A stretch of DNA of 64,000 bases from contig OZ234494.1 of NCBI GenBank assembly GCA_965153455.1, positions 2,542,001 to 2,606,000 on the forward strand, read 5' to 3'. The notes beneath the pieces are model-generated. The model searched no databases. It had not been told where the DNA came from and was given only the letters and a program-made list of their open reading frames with translations. The first letter of the stretch is position 1; each line of letters starts with the position of its first letter. This stretch comes from Sphagnum compactum (taxonomy: Eukaryota > Bryophyta > Sphagnopsida > Sphagnales). Made by a program: the position numbers and the translations under genes. Positions 50,481 to 63,070 of this stretch are shown one piece after another.

Positions 50481-51320
50481 TGTTATCATAACACCATGCT
50501 GTTTATACGTTTTGTTATAAAAGTAATCGTCTTCTTGTCCTTTTGTCTAAGGTTGCCACAACACCATGCAAACATGCAAAAGAACTTTGTGAAGTCAGCC
50601 CAAGTTTCCTCATGGGTGAAGAAAAGGAAGTTGCCCCGATAAAATCAGATGTCCCAAGTGGGTTAGTAACATCATGTCCAGAAATGATGTGACAACAATT
50701 CACGAGCACATAGTTCTAGGGAAAGGGTGGCCCATGAAATGTTTAGCAAAGACATAGAGCTTTAGGAAACATTTTGCAGATTCTTGTAGTTGTAGAAAGT
50801 CATGAAGCTTCCAATTTTGCTTCATGTGAAAATTAGAACATGCAAATAAGAATTGATATTCATTTTTAGTTACAATTTGTCTGTACATTAAATTCATAGC
50901 CCAACTTGGGTTTGAACCCATGTATGGAATACAAAGTACTCTTTGCTAGATTTTATTTGTTATGATTAAATGTCATCTCAACCCCACCCTTTTTATGTCA
51001 CATATGTGGGAAAAGGAGGGTATATGAGATAGAAGGAAGGTGGGGTTTTTCAGTCTTTTGTTTCTTTGTAATACTCGGGAATGGGTAAAACTTGTGAATG
51101 CAATACTTGCATAATTTAGAAATTGATGACTTTAAAATCTTTTTTTTTGCATTTAGAGTTTTTTGAAATTTGGAATCCACTAAAGGGGAAATAGGGCCTT
51201 AAAGTTTCAAATGAGCCCATGATGAAAAAATCCCTCCAATAATCCCTAATGTATTATTTTAGAAGGCCCCTCCCCTTCCTCAAATTGTGAAAAGGGCATT
51301 GATGGGTCAATTAAACCTCC
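50481..51320. other. AT-rich spacer
   Basis: No gene. The CAACTTGGGTTTGAACCCATG palindrome-like phrase near 50900 resembles a T-arm but no tRNA fold surrounds it. Confidence 0.35.
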
Positions 51321-51479
51321 AAATGGTCCTACAAAGTTGATAAATACAGGGAGACATATGTTGCAAAATGGGTATTAATTGACCACCTAAAGAAGGTGCA
51401 TCAATTCATCATTGAGAAGGGTAATTTCGAGCACCCTTCGAATTGTGAAGGCGCCAATTTCAAAATTGCACAACAATGA
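51321..51479 (+). pseudogene. Short conserved-looking coding fragment (52 codons), unidentified
   Basis: The frame reads KWSYKVDKYRETYVAKWVLI, DHLKKVHQFIIEKGNFEHPS, then CEGANFKIAQQ and a stop. Charge pattern and composition look protein-like, unlike the surrounding DNA. I have a weak memory of similar blocks next to zinc-finger-type repetitive ORFs in non-seed plants. The fragment starts without an ATG or an obvious acceptor. Confidence 0.3.
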
Positions 51480-54374
51480 ATGTTCACATCCTATGTGATT
51501 CCCAATATTCTACAACAAAATGAATAGAAGGCAATGCAACTATTAGTGTGTGAACAAAGGCCACAATGGAGTGGGATTGCTTCAAAAAGGTTGCAAATTA
51601 AGGCACCAAGCTAATAAAAACTCACCTTTGGTTAAACTTGTCTATAAACAATTGTTGTAGACTATAAGCAAAAGTGGGGAATGGGATGCATCTGTCGAGA
51701 TGCCTTCTCATGGATTGAAAAGGATGAAGTTTTTGCTAACACCATCTTTTAATGCAAATTATCTTATGTTAAGAGGACAAAAATTCCATGGAATGCTACT
51801 TTGTGAAAATGGTAGTCCAACAAGTCCATTCAAATTGAAGAAATGTAGGCAATCCTCAATTTTAACACATCAAAGATGAATGATGGAATGGTATGTGTTT
51901 TCAAATCCTTTCATTAGTTAAAGTTCAATTGAAAATTCAAAAATTAAAATTAATTCTTACTATTTCTATAATTGTGATTTAGGTTAAGTGGAACCAGAAA
52001 AAATCAATTTGTGGTGGATCCAATCTGTCTCAATATAAAACACTATTAGATGTACACACACCATTGTGCAACAAGGGAGGTGGAGGCAGTAGAGGCTTAC
52101 CACCAAGCTTGTGGTTTTAGTGAAAATGGTTTTTGAGTTAGATGAATTTTAATGTTTTTGCATTTTCATAGCTTTTAAAACATTTTTGGACACATTGATG
52201 TTTATTATTATACTCTCCATTTTGGCATCCTCCATGAAACTTTTGGCATTTATCAATATAACGTTTCACATGTTATATGCAAAATCATTTTTTGTGACCA
52301 CGTTTTGTGATGCAATACCTTAATGTACTAATTTCCACTATACATATGCAAAAGAATGACTCCACAATATTTCAATAAACACAAAACACCACCAATATAA
52401 AAGATGCAATACTTGCATTCTTAGTGTTTATTTTCCGTTGGAATAAACATAACATTTGTAACACTTGCATTTGAATCACAAAAATTATTCAAATCACAAT
52501 ATCTATATAACATTCACAAAACACACATGGGATTTTTCCTCCTCAAATGCAATACTCACATAGGGGTCACAAAAGCCTTCTATACTACCCACATTCAATT
52601 GAACAAATATGATTGATGCAAATATTGCATTTTTGGAACAGCAATTCACATAATGGGAGCTTCGACTAGTAGAGGCCCATGTGTGAATATGTCATATTGG
52701 TTTTAGATATTTCAACACATGCATGTAATCGTTCTTTTGTGGGTATTCCAATTATTATCAAAATGTTTTAAACCTAATGAATTTAATAAGATTTTAAAAT
52801 AGTGAGACAATAATAATCATATTATTAAATTACTTAATCTATGCTCATTAGTAACTAGTTACAAAAAATAATAATAATCATAATAATCATAATCATTTCT
52901 TTATGATTATTACTCTTATATTATTACTATTACAATAACCCCCCTTTTATGATCATGCCCATTTTAGTCACATTCTTGTTTGTGTCACACATTTTTTGGT
53001 AACCATCTGTTTTTGTAAAAAACACCATTCTTTAGAATCACTATCACACTCGTTAATAACCCAAAACATTTGCATAGCTTTCTTTCTAAATGTGATTATA
53101 ATGGGGAAATTTAAGGGGAAATATTAAGGTTTTGTAAATAGTAGCTCCTTTTGGCAATGTTGGTGTTACTAATTTGTGTTCAAGTTGTGCAAACTAATAA
53201 CAATGAATCCAATTGAAGGGAAAAGAAAAACACAATTATTTTATATTGTAAACAAGAAAAAGATATGTGAACTTGTCAAGAAAATAATCTGGTTGACAAG
53301 ATACATAAGGAGTTCAAATTAATGTAGATTGTCACATTAAAACAAGTAGAAATCACAACATTTTTCAAGTCTAATAATGCACAATAGAGTTGAAATTAAC
53401 CCATGTAGGAAATTCAAACAATTAGCACCTACATTTTAGCACAAAAGGGTTATTTTGCAAGATTTTTTGCCTATAGTCACAATCTTGTAAAGGTTTGTAT
53501 GTACAATGTGACTATACATGTTTGAATCATAATTCATTAATGTCACAAAAAAAGGTGGTCACCAAGGGCATGATTATAAAAGGGTTTATTGTATATTTTT
53601 TCAATGATATATTTATACTAATTATTAGAGTAATTATAATAACACCAAAATAGCTAATGTAGGTTATGTATTCATTAAATTATTATTTACCCTAATAAAT
53701 ATATTTTCGTAACTATTTTAACAATGAATATAAAAATTTAACTAGTTGATCTAAAATACTACTAGAATTATTTTTAGAAGACTATTATACATACGTACTA
53801 AAATTATTATTTTTCTTAATAATAATAATAATATGGCTAGCCTAACCTAGCTAGTAGCTATAGTGTTATAATTATGGTGTTAATTTTTAAAAATAAAGTC
53901 ATTTATATAATATATTAAATTATTACATTAGTTACCATCAAATGATTATTTTTTCTATTATTATTATTATTACCTATTAAATATATTACTTATAATAGTT
54001 AGTATAATTAATAGGTAAACTAAAACTAGTATAACATATGTATTAGGAAGTAATTGCATTAATTTGTGACTAGTTTGTTCATACTTAAACTAGTATATCA
54101 TTTGTTGACTACAAAGAAAGATACTACAAGATTAATTTAGTGAAAATAATTCTTTTAAAAAGATGTGTGAGTTGTTGGTAGGATTTAATCCCATAAGCAT
54201 GGGTGACAACTCAACCAATACAAAAATGGACAAGATTGAAAACTTATGTGTGTGATAATTATTATTTTGGATGAAAAACAATGTTATAAATTGTAGTACG
54301 TGCATATGGGGCCATGGTAAAAAAATACAACAATCACATAAGTTCTTACTTAAATTATAGGATCCCTTTGAAAT
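51480..54374. other. AT-rich spacer
   Basis: No reading frame over 60 codons is worth reporting. Between 52.3 and 52.7 kb the phrase TGCAATAC-T-CAT appears five times at irregular spacing, an outlying trace of the satellite at 54.4 kb. 53.6-54.1 kb is almost pure A/T with TTA and ATT runs. Confidence 0.4.
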
Positions 54375-54831
54375 GTAATACTTGCATGCAAGGCCACACG
54401 AAGCATATTTAAAGCATCATTGCAATACCTACATAGAAGTCTCCCTAACCCACACCAAACATTGGGTCCAATAGCATTATCTGCATATAGCCCTTCTAAT
54501 ACACATTTAAATAATAGTCTTCTCCAACCACAATACCTATGTAACAAAACCTAATCCACATTGAAATTTTGCTCCAACTGCATACTTGCATCATAGACCT
54601 AAACCACCTTGTGTTGACTACAACACTTCTATCACAAGTCCTAACCCACCTTATGCTAATTGCAATACCTACATATAATGTTCCTAACACACACTTGGAA
54701 AATTGTTCTAATTATAATACTCACATTACTTCTTCTTGATTTAGACAAAATAACCATAATACTTCCATAATCCCTTCAATTTTGCACTACATAAATGTAA
54801 TACCTATAGTCAAACTTCCCAAATTCATTTG
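54375..54831 (+). repeat. Diverged satellite of about 50 bp, left block
   Basis: The landmark G(C/T)AATAC(C/T)T(A/G)CAT recurs near 54377, 54423, 54476, 54532, 54578, 54627, 54663, 54715, 54757 and 54797 (spacing 36-56). Between landmarks the phrases CCTAACCCAC, CACATTGGAAATT and TTCTCCAA recur, so these are real units of an old array. Confidence 0.72.
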
Positions 54832-55200
54832 TCAATAAGCAAGTGCTAAAGCCACTTTGGTGTGGGCACCAAAACCAATCAAGGTGAACAAATGATATTC
54901 CACATCATTTGTGCCAAATGTGGCATCCATGGAAATTACTCCATTATGGCCATATGCAAACATGGATTGACATTGTATTGGTGTTTGGATGGCTAGGGTG
55001 AATGGCATTTGAATCCCATCAATTTTGCCAACTTCTTGAAGATAAAATATGTGCTCCACATGATGTAAAGCCCAAGACCAAGCTAAAATGGCAGGGTTTT
55101 TGTGCAACCACCACTTATGTCTTTTATGATACTAATCCAAATATGTGATGTTTTGTTGTTGAATAAAGTCATCCCTCAATATGGCTTTTTTGGGATTCAT
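54832..55200 (-). pseudogene. MULE-type transposase fragment
   Basis: On the minus strand: AILRDDFIQQQNITYLD, one in-frame stop, YHKRHKWWLHKNPAILAW, then IQMPFTLAIQTPIQ, YGHNGVISMDATFGTNDVEY, HLFTLIGFGAHTKV. The S-M-D-A-T-F-G-T-N block followed by the hydrophobic LFTL is the first catalytic (DDE) segment of plant MULE/SWIM-type transposases. The downstream second half is absent. It has one nonsense codon, no ends are recognised, and satellite DNA lies on both sides. Confidence 0.78.
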
Positions 55201-55629
55201 ACATTCCCACTAAATTGATGTGTTTGTCATAAATTTGTTTGGTGGTGTGCCTCAAATTCAATTGAATCCAAATGTGATCTTTCAAAGATTGCAAAATTTG
55301 GGGAGCATATTGTGACATGTGAATTGATGAGTAGGGATTTCATTGGCCATGTGCTAATTCACTATTCGCTTGGATGCATCTTCAATGGTAAAGAACATAG
55401 CCCCATCACATTGGGCCATGTGTACAACTGTTTGATTGAAAAGGCAACCAAACATCCTTGTTTGATTAATCTTGCATGGTTTGAATCATTGCAATGATCA
55501 TTGCGACTATAAGCACATTCATATTTATAAAACATATTTATGATAAGGATCATATGTGTTTGTGAAGGACATTTGAAAAGCAAAAGCATGGAACATTAAT
55601 CCATGATTACTAATAGAAGACACTAGTCA
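55201..55629 (-). other. Upstream continuation of the MULE fragment (unresolved)
   Basis: Probably the N-terminal half of the same transposase, too decayed to read. The overlapping frames at 55312-55497 (+) and 55362-55589 (-) contain no motif I can support. Confidence 0.3.
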
Positions 55630-55910
55630 ATACCTACATGCCAAGTTAAAATGCACATAGGATTTAGGACCCAACCTTGCAAGTTGCGATACCTACATGC
55701 AAAATAAAAATTCACATAAGACCGAAGACCCAACCTTGCAATATCTGCATGTCAAATTAAAATGCACACTAGACCTAGGACCCAACCTTGCAATACTCAC
55801 ATGAACCTATAAAACCAACACTACCCCTTAATGGCTGATCATGCAATATCCACATGCCTAATTAAAACTTACATTGTACATGAAACCCATGTAAGCAATT
55901 CTTGCATTCA
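55630..55910 (+). repeat. Diverged satellite of about 50 bp, right block
   Basis: Units begin near 55632, 55691, 55743, 55794 and 55834. The first three share ACCTACATGC, AAATTAAAATGCACA and AGGACCCAACCTTGCAA with 51-59 base spacing. The GCAATACCTACAT landmark is the same as in the left block, so the MULE fragment separates two parts of one array. Confidence 0.78.
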
Positions 55911-56849
55911 AAACTAATAACTACATATAAATTTCTTGAACTACAATTAAACATTTGCTAATTTAATAATATTTTTTAATCATTAGGAAAATGTAAGTTA
56001 GATTCATGTTGATCTAATAGAGCAAACTTATTGAATTGTAATTAAATTAAAACCATACATGACTGAAATGAATGAAAGGGGGGGAGGGTGGGGGGGAATA
56101 TTTTTAATTTGATGGTATAAGGTGATGACATTCTCCTTGCAAAGCTTTCCAAACCTAAATTATCAAGCCATAATCCAAATAAATCCACACAAAACCTTAA
56201 ACAAACAAATTAAAAACCTTAAAACAATTATAGTGATAAATTAAACATTAACTACAAAGCTTTACACATAATCTTGATAACTATATAGAAAATAGTTTTG
56301 GACGTGATCTATTTATTAGTTAAAAATCAAAGTTAAAAATTTAAGAATTTAAATGAATGAAAAAATCAAATAAAATTACTGACCCCTCTCATACCTTCTT
56401 ATTTGATTATCTCCAAATTGAAAAATGTTTCCACTCCTCTTCAAAAAAGAAGAAATGAATTTCAATTGCTCAATATATGTGTTCATAATTCTTCCCTCCC
56501 AAATTAGTGTAACCTTGAATTTAATTAATAAATTATTTTTTTTTTGCAAAAGTTATAAATGTTGACACATTTATTTAACCCTAAATGGATCCTCCTTTGA
56601 TCCATTTTCAGCTAGAAAATAATATCCTTTTTTTTTCAACCCAAGGCACTAAATTATTTAATTTTGTTGTGTACAACATGTAATAAATGGTGCAAAGTGG
56701 AGGTTCAAGGCAAGGTATCGATGGCAAGAAAAACTTGCAAATGCAATATCCACATGGGGGATTTTAATTATGTCTAATTTAATGCTAACTAATTGAATGC
56801 AATACCTACATTTGCATTATTTCCATGAACAATGTGAACATCATGTAGC
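55911..56849. other. AT-rich spacer
   Basis: No gene. There is a G run at 56079-56096. Two more isolated satellite landmarks (GCAATATCCACAT, GCAATACCTACAT) lie near 56743 and 56799. Confidence 0.4.
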
Positions 56850-57075
56850 TAGGTAGGTAAGTAGGAGGGAAGGTGGGTAGGTAGGTAAGAATATGAAAGA
56901 CATAGGCATGTAGTAGACAGGTCCCTAGTTGGGTGGTAGGCATATAGGGGGGGGGGATTTAGTAGGTGGGAAAAGGGGGTAAGGATCTAGTAGGTAGGTA
57001 GATGATTGGGGGGGGGTTGATTCCTAGTTGGTACCCAAGGCCAAAAAGGCGAGTAGTATGTAGGAAGGTAGGTGA
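56850..57075. repeat. Degenerate GTAG/GGTA tetranucleotide tract with G runs
   Basis: AGGTAGGTA-type steps alternate with runs of 8-11 G over about 225 bases. It is the complementary-strand counterpart of the CTAC tract at 23.8 kb. Confidence 0.75.
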
Positions 57076-57284
57076 GATCGGAGTTGGGAAAAAACAAACA
57101 AGCAAAATATAATATAATATAAAATAAAATAAAATCCCATTAAAGGGTCAGCACCAAAAAGGTGACCAGTTATCAATGCACATTTAGCCACTAATGAGAA
57201 ATCCCTCCCCATCCAGTGGACAGAACTGCCAACTGGTACACTGGTGGGTACTAGAGGGGTTTTGACAGCCAGAGGTTTAATGCT

Positions 57285-57334
57285 CTGGACTATCCACCAG
57301 TTGGAGGCAACTGGTGGACAGGCTGCCAGTCCAG
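57285..57334. repeat. 50-base hairpin with perfect 10-bp stem
   Basis: TCCACCAGTT (57293-57302) and AACTGGTGGA (57309-57318) are perfect complements around a six-base loop. Outer arms CTGGAC (57285-57290) and GTCCAG (57329-57334) extend it. ACTGGT-type words recur within about 100 bases to the left. Confidence 0.8.
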
Positions 57335-58487
57335 AATACAGCTACTTGTGTATTAAGTGACCACTGTTGTTCCTGACAGGGGATCTTAAGTGAGGGTTTT
57401 TTTTTTTTTTTTTATTTTAAATTAATTTTTAATAAAAAAATTCGTATGTTTACTTGTGGGGTCAAGGAACAGACATAAAGGCCAAGCTCAAGGCTAATGA
57501 ATTATAAGTGTTTTTCCCAAAGAGACCAAATTATTGATATATGCCCTCCTCACCACAAAGCCCAAAAGAGTGGGGGGGGGGAGAAAGGCTCATTAGTGTT
57601 ACTAAACTCTTAGTTTGATTGAATTATGACCATGGAGTTGAACCTAACAAGGCACAAATGTGGCCTTTTGAAGGTTTAAATGAAAATCAAGGATCTAAGA
57701 TTATCATGGTAATGGTGAATTGGGTTTATATTGGGCTCAATACATATAGCCATTTTACTCATGGTTTCATAGAAAAGTGAGGCGCTTTGGAGACACCAAC
57801 ATATCATAATATACTAGGGGGTACATTTGGGACCCAAGTTCGTCATTATAATGTGGAAAACATGTGTTTTTCCCCTAATGTGACCCATTGAAAAAGGGTT
57901 TTAGAGGTCCATTGAGGAAACAATAGAGTCCTAGCTCCTACAAACTATTTGGCCTATTGATACACACTTGGTGCAAAATTAAAACCAAAAAGATTTCGTG
58001 ATGGAAATAATTAAAGTGTTCACAAGAATTACTAATTAAATTTAAATTAACCTAGATGTGCCAAAAACCAAGTGAAAGCTTCAATGGTTTTGACATTTGA
58101 CTAGTGTTATATAGGATGCAACCTTTGAAGTCAAGAAAAATTTAGCATCCTTTTATATGTTTGGTTACTTGCTACAACTTAAGATAGAATTTAGTGAATT
58201 TTTTATTAAGAAAATTTGGAACTTTCGCAAATAAAAAACTCAAAAAGAACATTAATTATTTTTTTCCAATTTGAAAAAAAATCACCATTTGGCAAAATAT
58301 TGTCAAAAAGAGAAAACCATGTATCATATTAATATGAGTATTAGTATTGATCAACATATTAGTTCAGTATGACCTAAGGCAATACCAAGTATATACCTAT
58401 CACATATCATGCACAAATTTGCCTTGGACCTAATATTAGTACGAAATTGGTATGAAAGTTTTAAAAAAGTAACCAACATCAATAGCT
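57335..58487. other. AT-rich spacer
   Basis: A poly-T run lies at 57400-57416. No gene or RNA is recognised. Confidence 0.35.
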
Positions 58488-58488
58488 T

Positions 58489-58511
58489 ATATATATATAT
58501 ATATATATATA
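58489..58511. repeat. AT dinucleotide microsatellite
   Basis: A perfect TA run of about 23 bases. A second, shorter one lies at 58946-58962. Confidence 0.9.
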
Positions 58512-59701
58512 AACTGATACCAAGGCTAGTCTAGTATATTTAATACCGTTTCAAGTTCCATGGTAATGAAATTCTTTTTCAAATATTGAAAAATTATATG
58601 TTTGAAATGTTGAAATTTAAGGAGATTATAAGGGAGGAATTTTTTAAAAAATTTGATGGAAATAAAAAAGCTTTTTACTTCATGCCAATCCACCATTGTA
58701 GAACATGTATTCAACAATAAATAATATTTTACGTATCCTATAATTTGGTGGAACATTAAAGTTATCCTCAAAGATAGTAAAACCTAAGAACAAAATCTTG
58801 AGTTTCACTAAAACTAAGGATGACAATCAAATTACAAGATCTAGGATTATGACAAAATAAAATAATAGAAGAAGAAACTCAAATTTCCTCTTCAACTGAA
58901 GATGATTTTAATTTTCTTTTGTTTTTTGAGTTTTTAAATAAATAAATATATATATATATATGTCTACCTAGGGGTCTACCTATGTTATGGGATACCTAAA
59001 AAGAACTTAGACAAATACACAAAAGTTAGCTAAGGTCTTCCCAAGTTAGCCCCCTTAAGTAGTCCCTAAATTTAACCATAGATAGTCCCTAGGCCCTATA
59101 TAGGTTATTTTAAGGATAACTTTATTATGTTATTTTTGCAACACTAAGTATTGAAAAAATGTTGTAAAAGGTCTCATTATGTTAGAGGTTCAGAGTTAAG
59201 AGAACCAGTCAAAGAAGTTACAAATATTTTATTGCCAAATTTTCATAAAATTATTATTTTCACTATTGTAATAGAATATGAAAACAAAATAAAATAATTA
59301 ATTTAACACTGGTTTTGATGTACTTTACTTTAGGAATGGTCCATTTATGTGCAAAATGGAGGACAACAACAACAACACATTTGGCTATTGGATTTATATA
59401 ATGAGAGTGGATGAATGGATTAAAAGATTTGTTGAGTTGAATACTTTGTATGAACTATGAAAATTCACCTCAATTTTTTTAATAAGTATTGGTTTCCTCA
59501 ACAATCATCACTTGGTGGTTTTTTTCATCCCCAAAAACCCAGCCAACTAGCCTAACACAGATGGATGAAAATAAATGACATCCTGAAGAATCATTTGTAA
59601 ATAAGCCAACAACAACAATTAATATACAAAATGTGTAAATAAATTTGAGCTTTTCACTCTTCCTTGTTTATCACTCTAGCTAGTTGCTATTAATTGTCCT
59701 T
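58512..59701. other. AT-rich spacer
   Basis: The minus frame 58526-58771 is open for 81 codons in low-complexity sequence. Not supported as a gene. Confidence 0.35.
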
Positions 59702-59741
59702 ACACTGTATTTGGATGATGTACATCCAAAAAATACAGTGT
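59702..59741. repeat. Stem-loop with ACACTGTATTT arms
   Basis: ACACTGTATTTGGATG (59702-59717) pairs with CATCCAAAAAATACAGTGT (59723-59741) with a three-base bulge and a five-base loop. CACTGTATTT occurs again near 60031, so this may be the end of a small inverted-repeat element that also contains the minisatellite next to it. Confidence 0.75.
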
Positions 59742-59814
59742 TAGGTATAGTATCATCCCCACCCATAAAAATGAAGAAGTAAAGTGGACTGTATTAAGTG
59801 GAAGACTAATTGAA

Positions 59815-59992
59815 AACAGTCACCACCTGGGCCCAATCATTATAGTTGACCAATGAGAAACAGTCACCACCTGGGCCAATCATTATAGTTGACCAATGAT
59901 AAGAAAACAATCACCACCTGGGCCAATCATTATAGTTGACCAATGAAAAGCAATCACCACCTTGGCCAATCATTATAGTTGACCAATTAAAA
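59815..59992 (+). repeat. Minisatellite, 43-47-bp unit, four copies
   Basis: CA(G/A)TCACCACCT(G/T)GGCC starts at 59817, 59861, 59908 and 59951, each followed by CAATCATTATAGTTGACCAA. The units are nearly identical, so the array is fairly recent. Confidence 0.92.
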
Positions 59993-60261
59993 ACCATCAT
60001 TTCGTTTTACTGGGCGCCTGTTCTATAGAGGGCACTGTATTTTGGGGAATCTTTTAGAGGCCCAAAACTGAGTTGCACACTATTTTGACTACTATACGTC
60101 ATTTGAAATGAAGTGTTCAAGCCAGTTTAGTCATTAAATGTGGAATATTCTTTAATTAGGAAATATACTAGTAATCATTCATGGACATCTCAACTAAAGT
60201 AATCATTAATAAAAACATCATCATCAGTGTTTAAAAAAAAAAAAACAATTTTAAGGATTTT
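59993..60261. other. Spacer
   Basis: Nothing beyond the CACTGTATTTTGGGG phrase at about 60031 that echoes the hairpin at 59702. Confidence 0.35.
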
Positions 60262-60425
60262 GTGATGTGGCCAAGGTGGCAATCATTTGGAAAATAATTT
60301 TAGCCAAATTTGGCTACATGCTAAATCAGTGTTTTTTTTTAAAAAAAATTTCTCTTGTTGCTGCAAAAGTGGTGATTGGCCACTAAAGGATTTAGTCAAA
60401 TCTGATCGCAAGATAAATAAAAAAG
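60262..60425 (-). repeat. Dispersed repeat family A, copy with perfect palindrome plus a partial second copy
   Basis: In reverse orientation: GATGTGGCCAAGGTGGCAAT, then TAGCCAAATTTGGCTACATG (perfect AGCCAAATTTGGCT at 60302-60315). Then at 60366-60415 GTGGTGATTGGCCAC and GATTTAGTCAAATCTGATCG, a second eroded version. A related TATTCTTGGCTACCTGC lies at 60719. Confidence 0.8.
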
Positions 60426-62439
60426 TAGAAATTCTAGCAATCCTATTACATTTTGGTGAACTACTAGTCCTCAGGAGTTAATATATGTTGATTTAGAAAG
60501 AAGAAAGGTTGGAATCTGCCCTAATCCTCAAAAGAATTGTTGGTGATTTTTTTAAAAAACCATTCTCGAAATGTGGCAATTCTTTTGGAAATTTTCCAAA
60601 ATGTTCCCTTCACCATGTTTCTTGAGACTTTTTTTGTTTTAGCAAAATGGGGAATTTTTGCCACAAAAAATAATCATTGTCCTAAATATGAAAGTAGAAA
60701 AATAAACATAATCCTTTTATATTCTTGGCTACCTGCTAGAATTTGTATGAGCAATTTGAGCCATATTTTTCATGAAAAATCCTTTGTATAGGTCAAAATC
60801 ATATTTTTCAGGTTGAAATTGGATGAAATTCATCAATATTAAAAACATTAATCATCACATTGCATTTAAAGTGAGAATGCCACGATTGTTTGATTGATGT
60901 TAGAATATGATATATTGTATTTGTCCATGTAACATCGATTAGTTGTCATGTTGTCCCCTATGTGTCAATTACTTTTCAAATTTTTAGTAATCAATATTGT
61001 ATAAGATGTCCAAATAAAAATAAAAATCCATAGTACATTTATGATAGTTTCATATGTTTTTTACACAAAATTTAAGACAATAGAATTCATTCTTACAAAT
61101 GTGATACAACATCAAGTAGGGAGAGTTTCAAAGTTTTTAGCAATAAACCTTGACTATTGAAAAGATTATAACTTGTTACATAATTGTGTTTTCAAATGGT
61201 GGCTTTGATATTGCCTATTGTTGCACACTTCTTATTTTTCAAGTTAAGACATGAATTCACTAAATAAAAGAGAGGAAGTAAGCAATCTACAAAAATGAGC
61301 GAAGGTAATGGGGTTGAATCTTCAACCACTTGTATGGGGAGGGAAAATTCTAGCCTCAACAAGGTTGGTAAGAAACTCATGTGGAGGTTTGAAGATGGTA
61401 TAAAATGGATTTTTTTTTTAATTTTAATTTCATGGTGTTTAATAATGGGGAGGTTGTAAAATATTGTCATGTCATCTAGGTTCTTACCATTGTTGACCAA
61501 TTAACATATTATGCTCACTTTTGATAGTTCCATATAAGGCAATTTTTGAAAGAAACTCTGGACAAATGAAATGACAAATGGAATTTTAAAATTCTAGACT
61601 ACACCAAGGTTACCAATTCCCAAGGAATTCAAAATTTCGTCAATTATAAATTTGTATGAAAATATTCATACCAATTGTGATCTAAAGGTTCCTGTTACAA
61701 AATGCAAATTGAAACAAGCATCATACATCTTGCACTTACAATTATAACCATATACTTACAATAAACAAAAACAAGAAACTTTGCATCCAATCCCTACAAC
61801 ATTTGACACTATTTCTTTATTCAAATGTGTGCAAACAATACTCACGATGAATAATGAGGCTATGCTAATTGTGAAAGAATATGATCGAACTCCGACATCT
61901 AATATCATTAAACCTCTTAGTTGTTCAAAAAATCAACCATGTATGCTTATAAAAGCTTGATAGATAAAAATAGCTATCAAATTGTGTACCTTAACCATTT
62001 TGATAATGAAATTAATTAAAAGTTTAACTATGTGAAAATTTGCATCAATTGGCTTGAGAAATTAGATGCAAGTGCTTTTCAAAATTAGATTGTAAATCAT
62101 GTGTAGTCAAATTACAATTCCAAAACTACTAGTGTAACAATTTCACAACAACTTTCATTAGCGCAAATGACATCATGGAATAATCAACTTTGTAAAACTT
62201 GTCATAAACTCTTTTAATTATGTGATGTTAGTACAAATTTAAACAAGTCAATCTTCTAATAAACATGATAAAATATACATACAACCCATTCAATAAAAAG
62301 TTGGCACAAAAAAGTTGACCAATGACCTCTTGATTGGTTGAAGACACATGTTGTTACCATTGGATTAGGGCATATGTGATCATTTATATAATCACCTAGA
62401 CTTGAGATTAAAAACTTTTTTAAAAAAAAGTTTACTAAT
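60426..62439. other. AT-rich spacer
   Basis: No gene is supported. Frames at 60287-60481, 60537-60791 and 61192-61500 lack conserved motifs. Confidence 0.35.
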
Positions 62440-63070
62440 TATAATGAATGATAATTGCCTGCTTGAATTCTAAGGTTTCTTCAAGCATGACCACTTTGCT
62501 CGCAAATTAGGACTTGACAAGATATTTCTATTTACATGGGTGCAACCCCCTATCAATGCAAGCCTTCCTTCACTCATTTTGACCTTTCTTAGGTTTTTTG
62601 TTCCAAATTTTGATTTTTTAGTGACCTTTGTCAACCCTCTTGCAATTTTGGAGTCATCAGTTGCATATGTTAATAAGCAATTGATAAAACATGACTGAAA
62701 CAAATGCCTTCAAACAACACTTGGCATTGTACGACAAACATGTAACAATGGGATTGAAAAACAACTCACGAACATTGCCTAGGCATTAATTACCTCCTCA
62801 ACCACACATTTTCAATTGTGGAAATAAACGTATTTACAAATGTAAATTTGTAAAGAGTGAGGTCTTCAAGGAATTTCACTTGGACCTCATCATTCTTCTT
62901 GTATGGATTATTGGATCCAAAAAAACTATGATGGCCAAACTCTAATTGGTGTGGAGTGTTCCTTGGCTGATTAGAGAATGTGGTTATTTTCCTTTATATA
63001 ATGACTACTGGCACCTTCCTCAAAGCACACATGCTTGGATGAAAGACATCAACGAGTTTGCACATAGCAA
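62440..63070 (-). pseudogene. Decayed hAT-like (Ac9-type) transposase fragment
   Basis: On the minus strand from high to low: NPYKKNDEVQVKFLEDLTLY, STIENVWLRR (about 62910-62800); FEGICFSHV and YATDDSKIARGLTKV (about 62720-62600); then ACIDRGLHPCK, stop, KYLVKS, stop, FASKVVMLEETLEFKQ (about 62560-62440), which sits one frame away from the preceding block. The blocks DEVQVKFLEDL, ATDD and FASKV-M-EETLEF in this order are what I know from plant hAT/Ac9-type transposases. The central part is shorter than expected, so an internal deletion is likely. Stops and frameshifts make it inactive. It is a different region of the protein from the 12-14 kb ruin. Confidence 0.75.

Noticed and set aside
50895-50925. 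GGGTTTGAACCC resembling a tRNA T-arm
   Set aside because: No acceptor, D or anticodon stems can be drawn around it.
58526-58771. 81-codon minus-strand frame
   Set aside because: AT-rich Phe/Leu/Lys/Ile composition typical of random open frames in this DNA.
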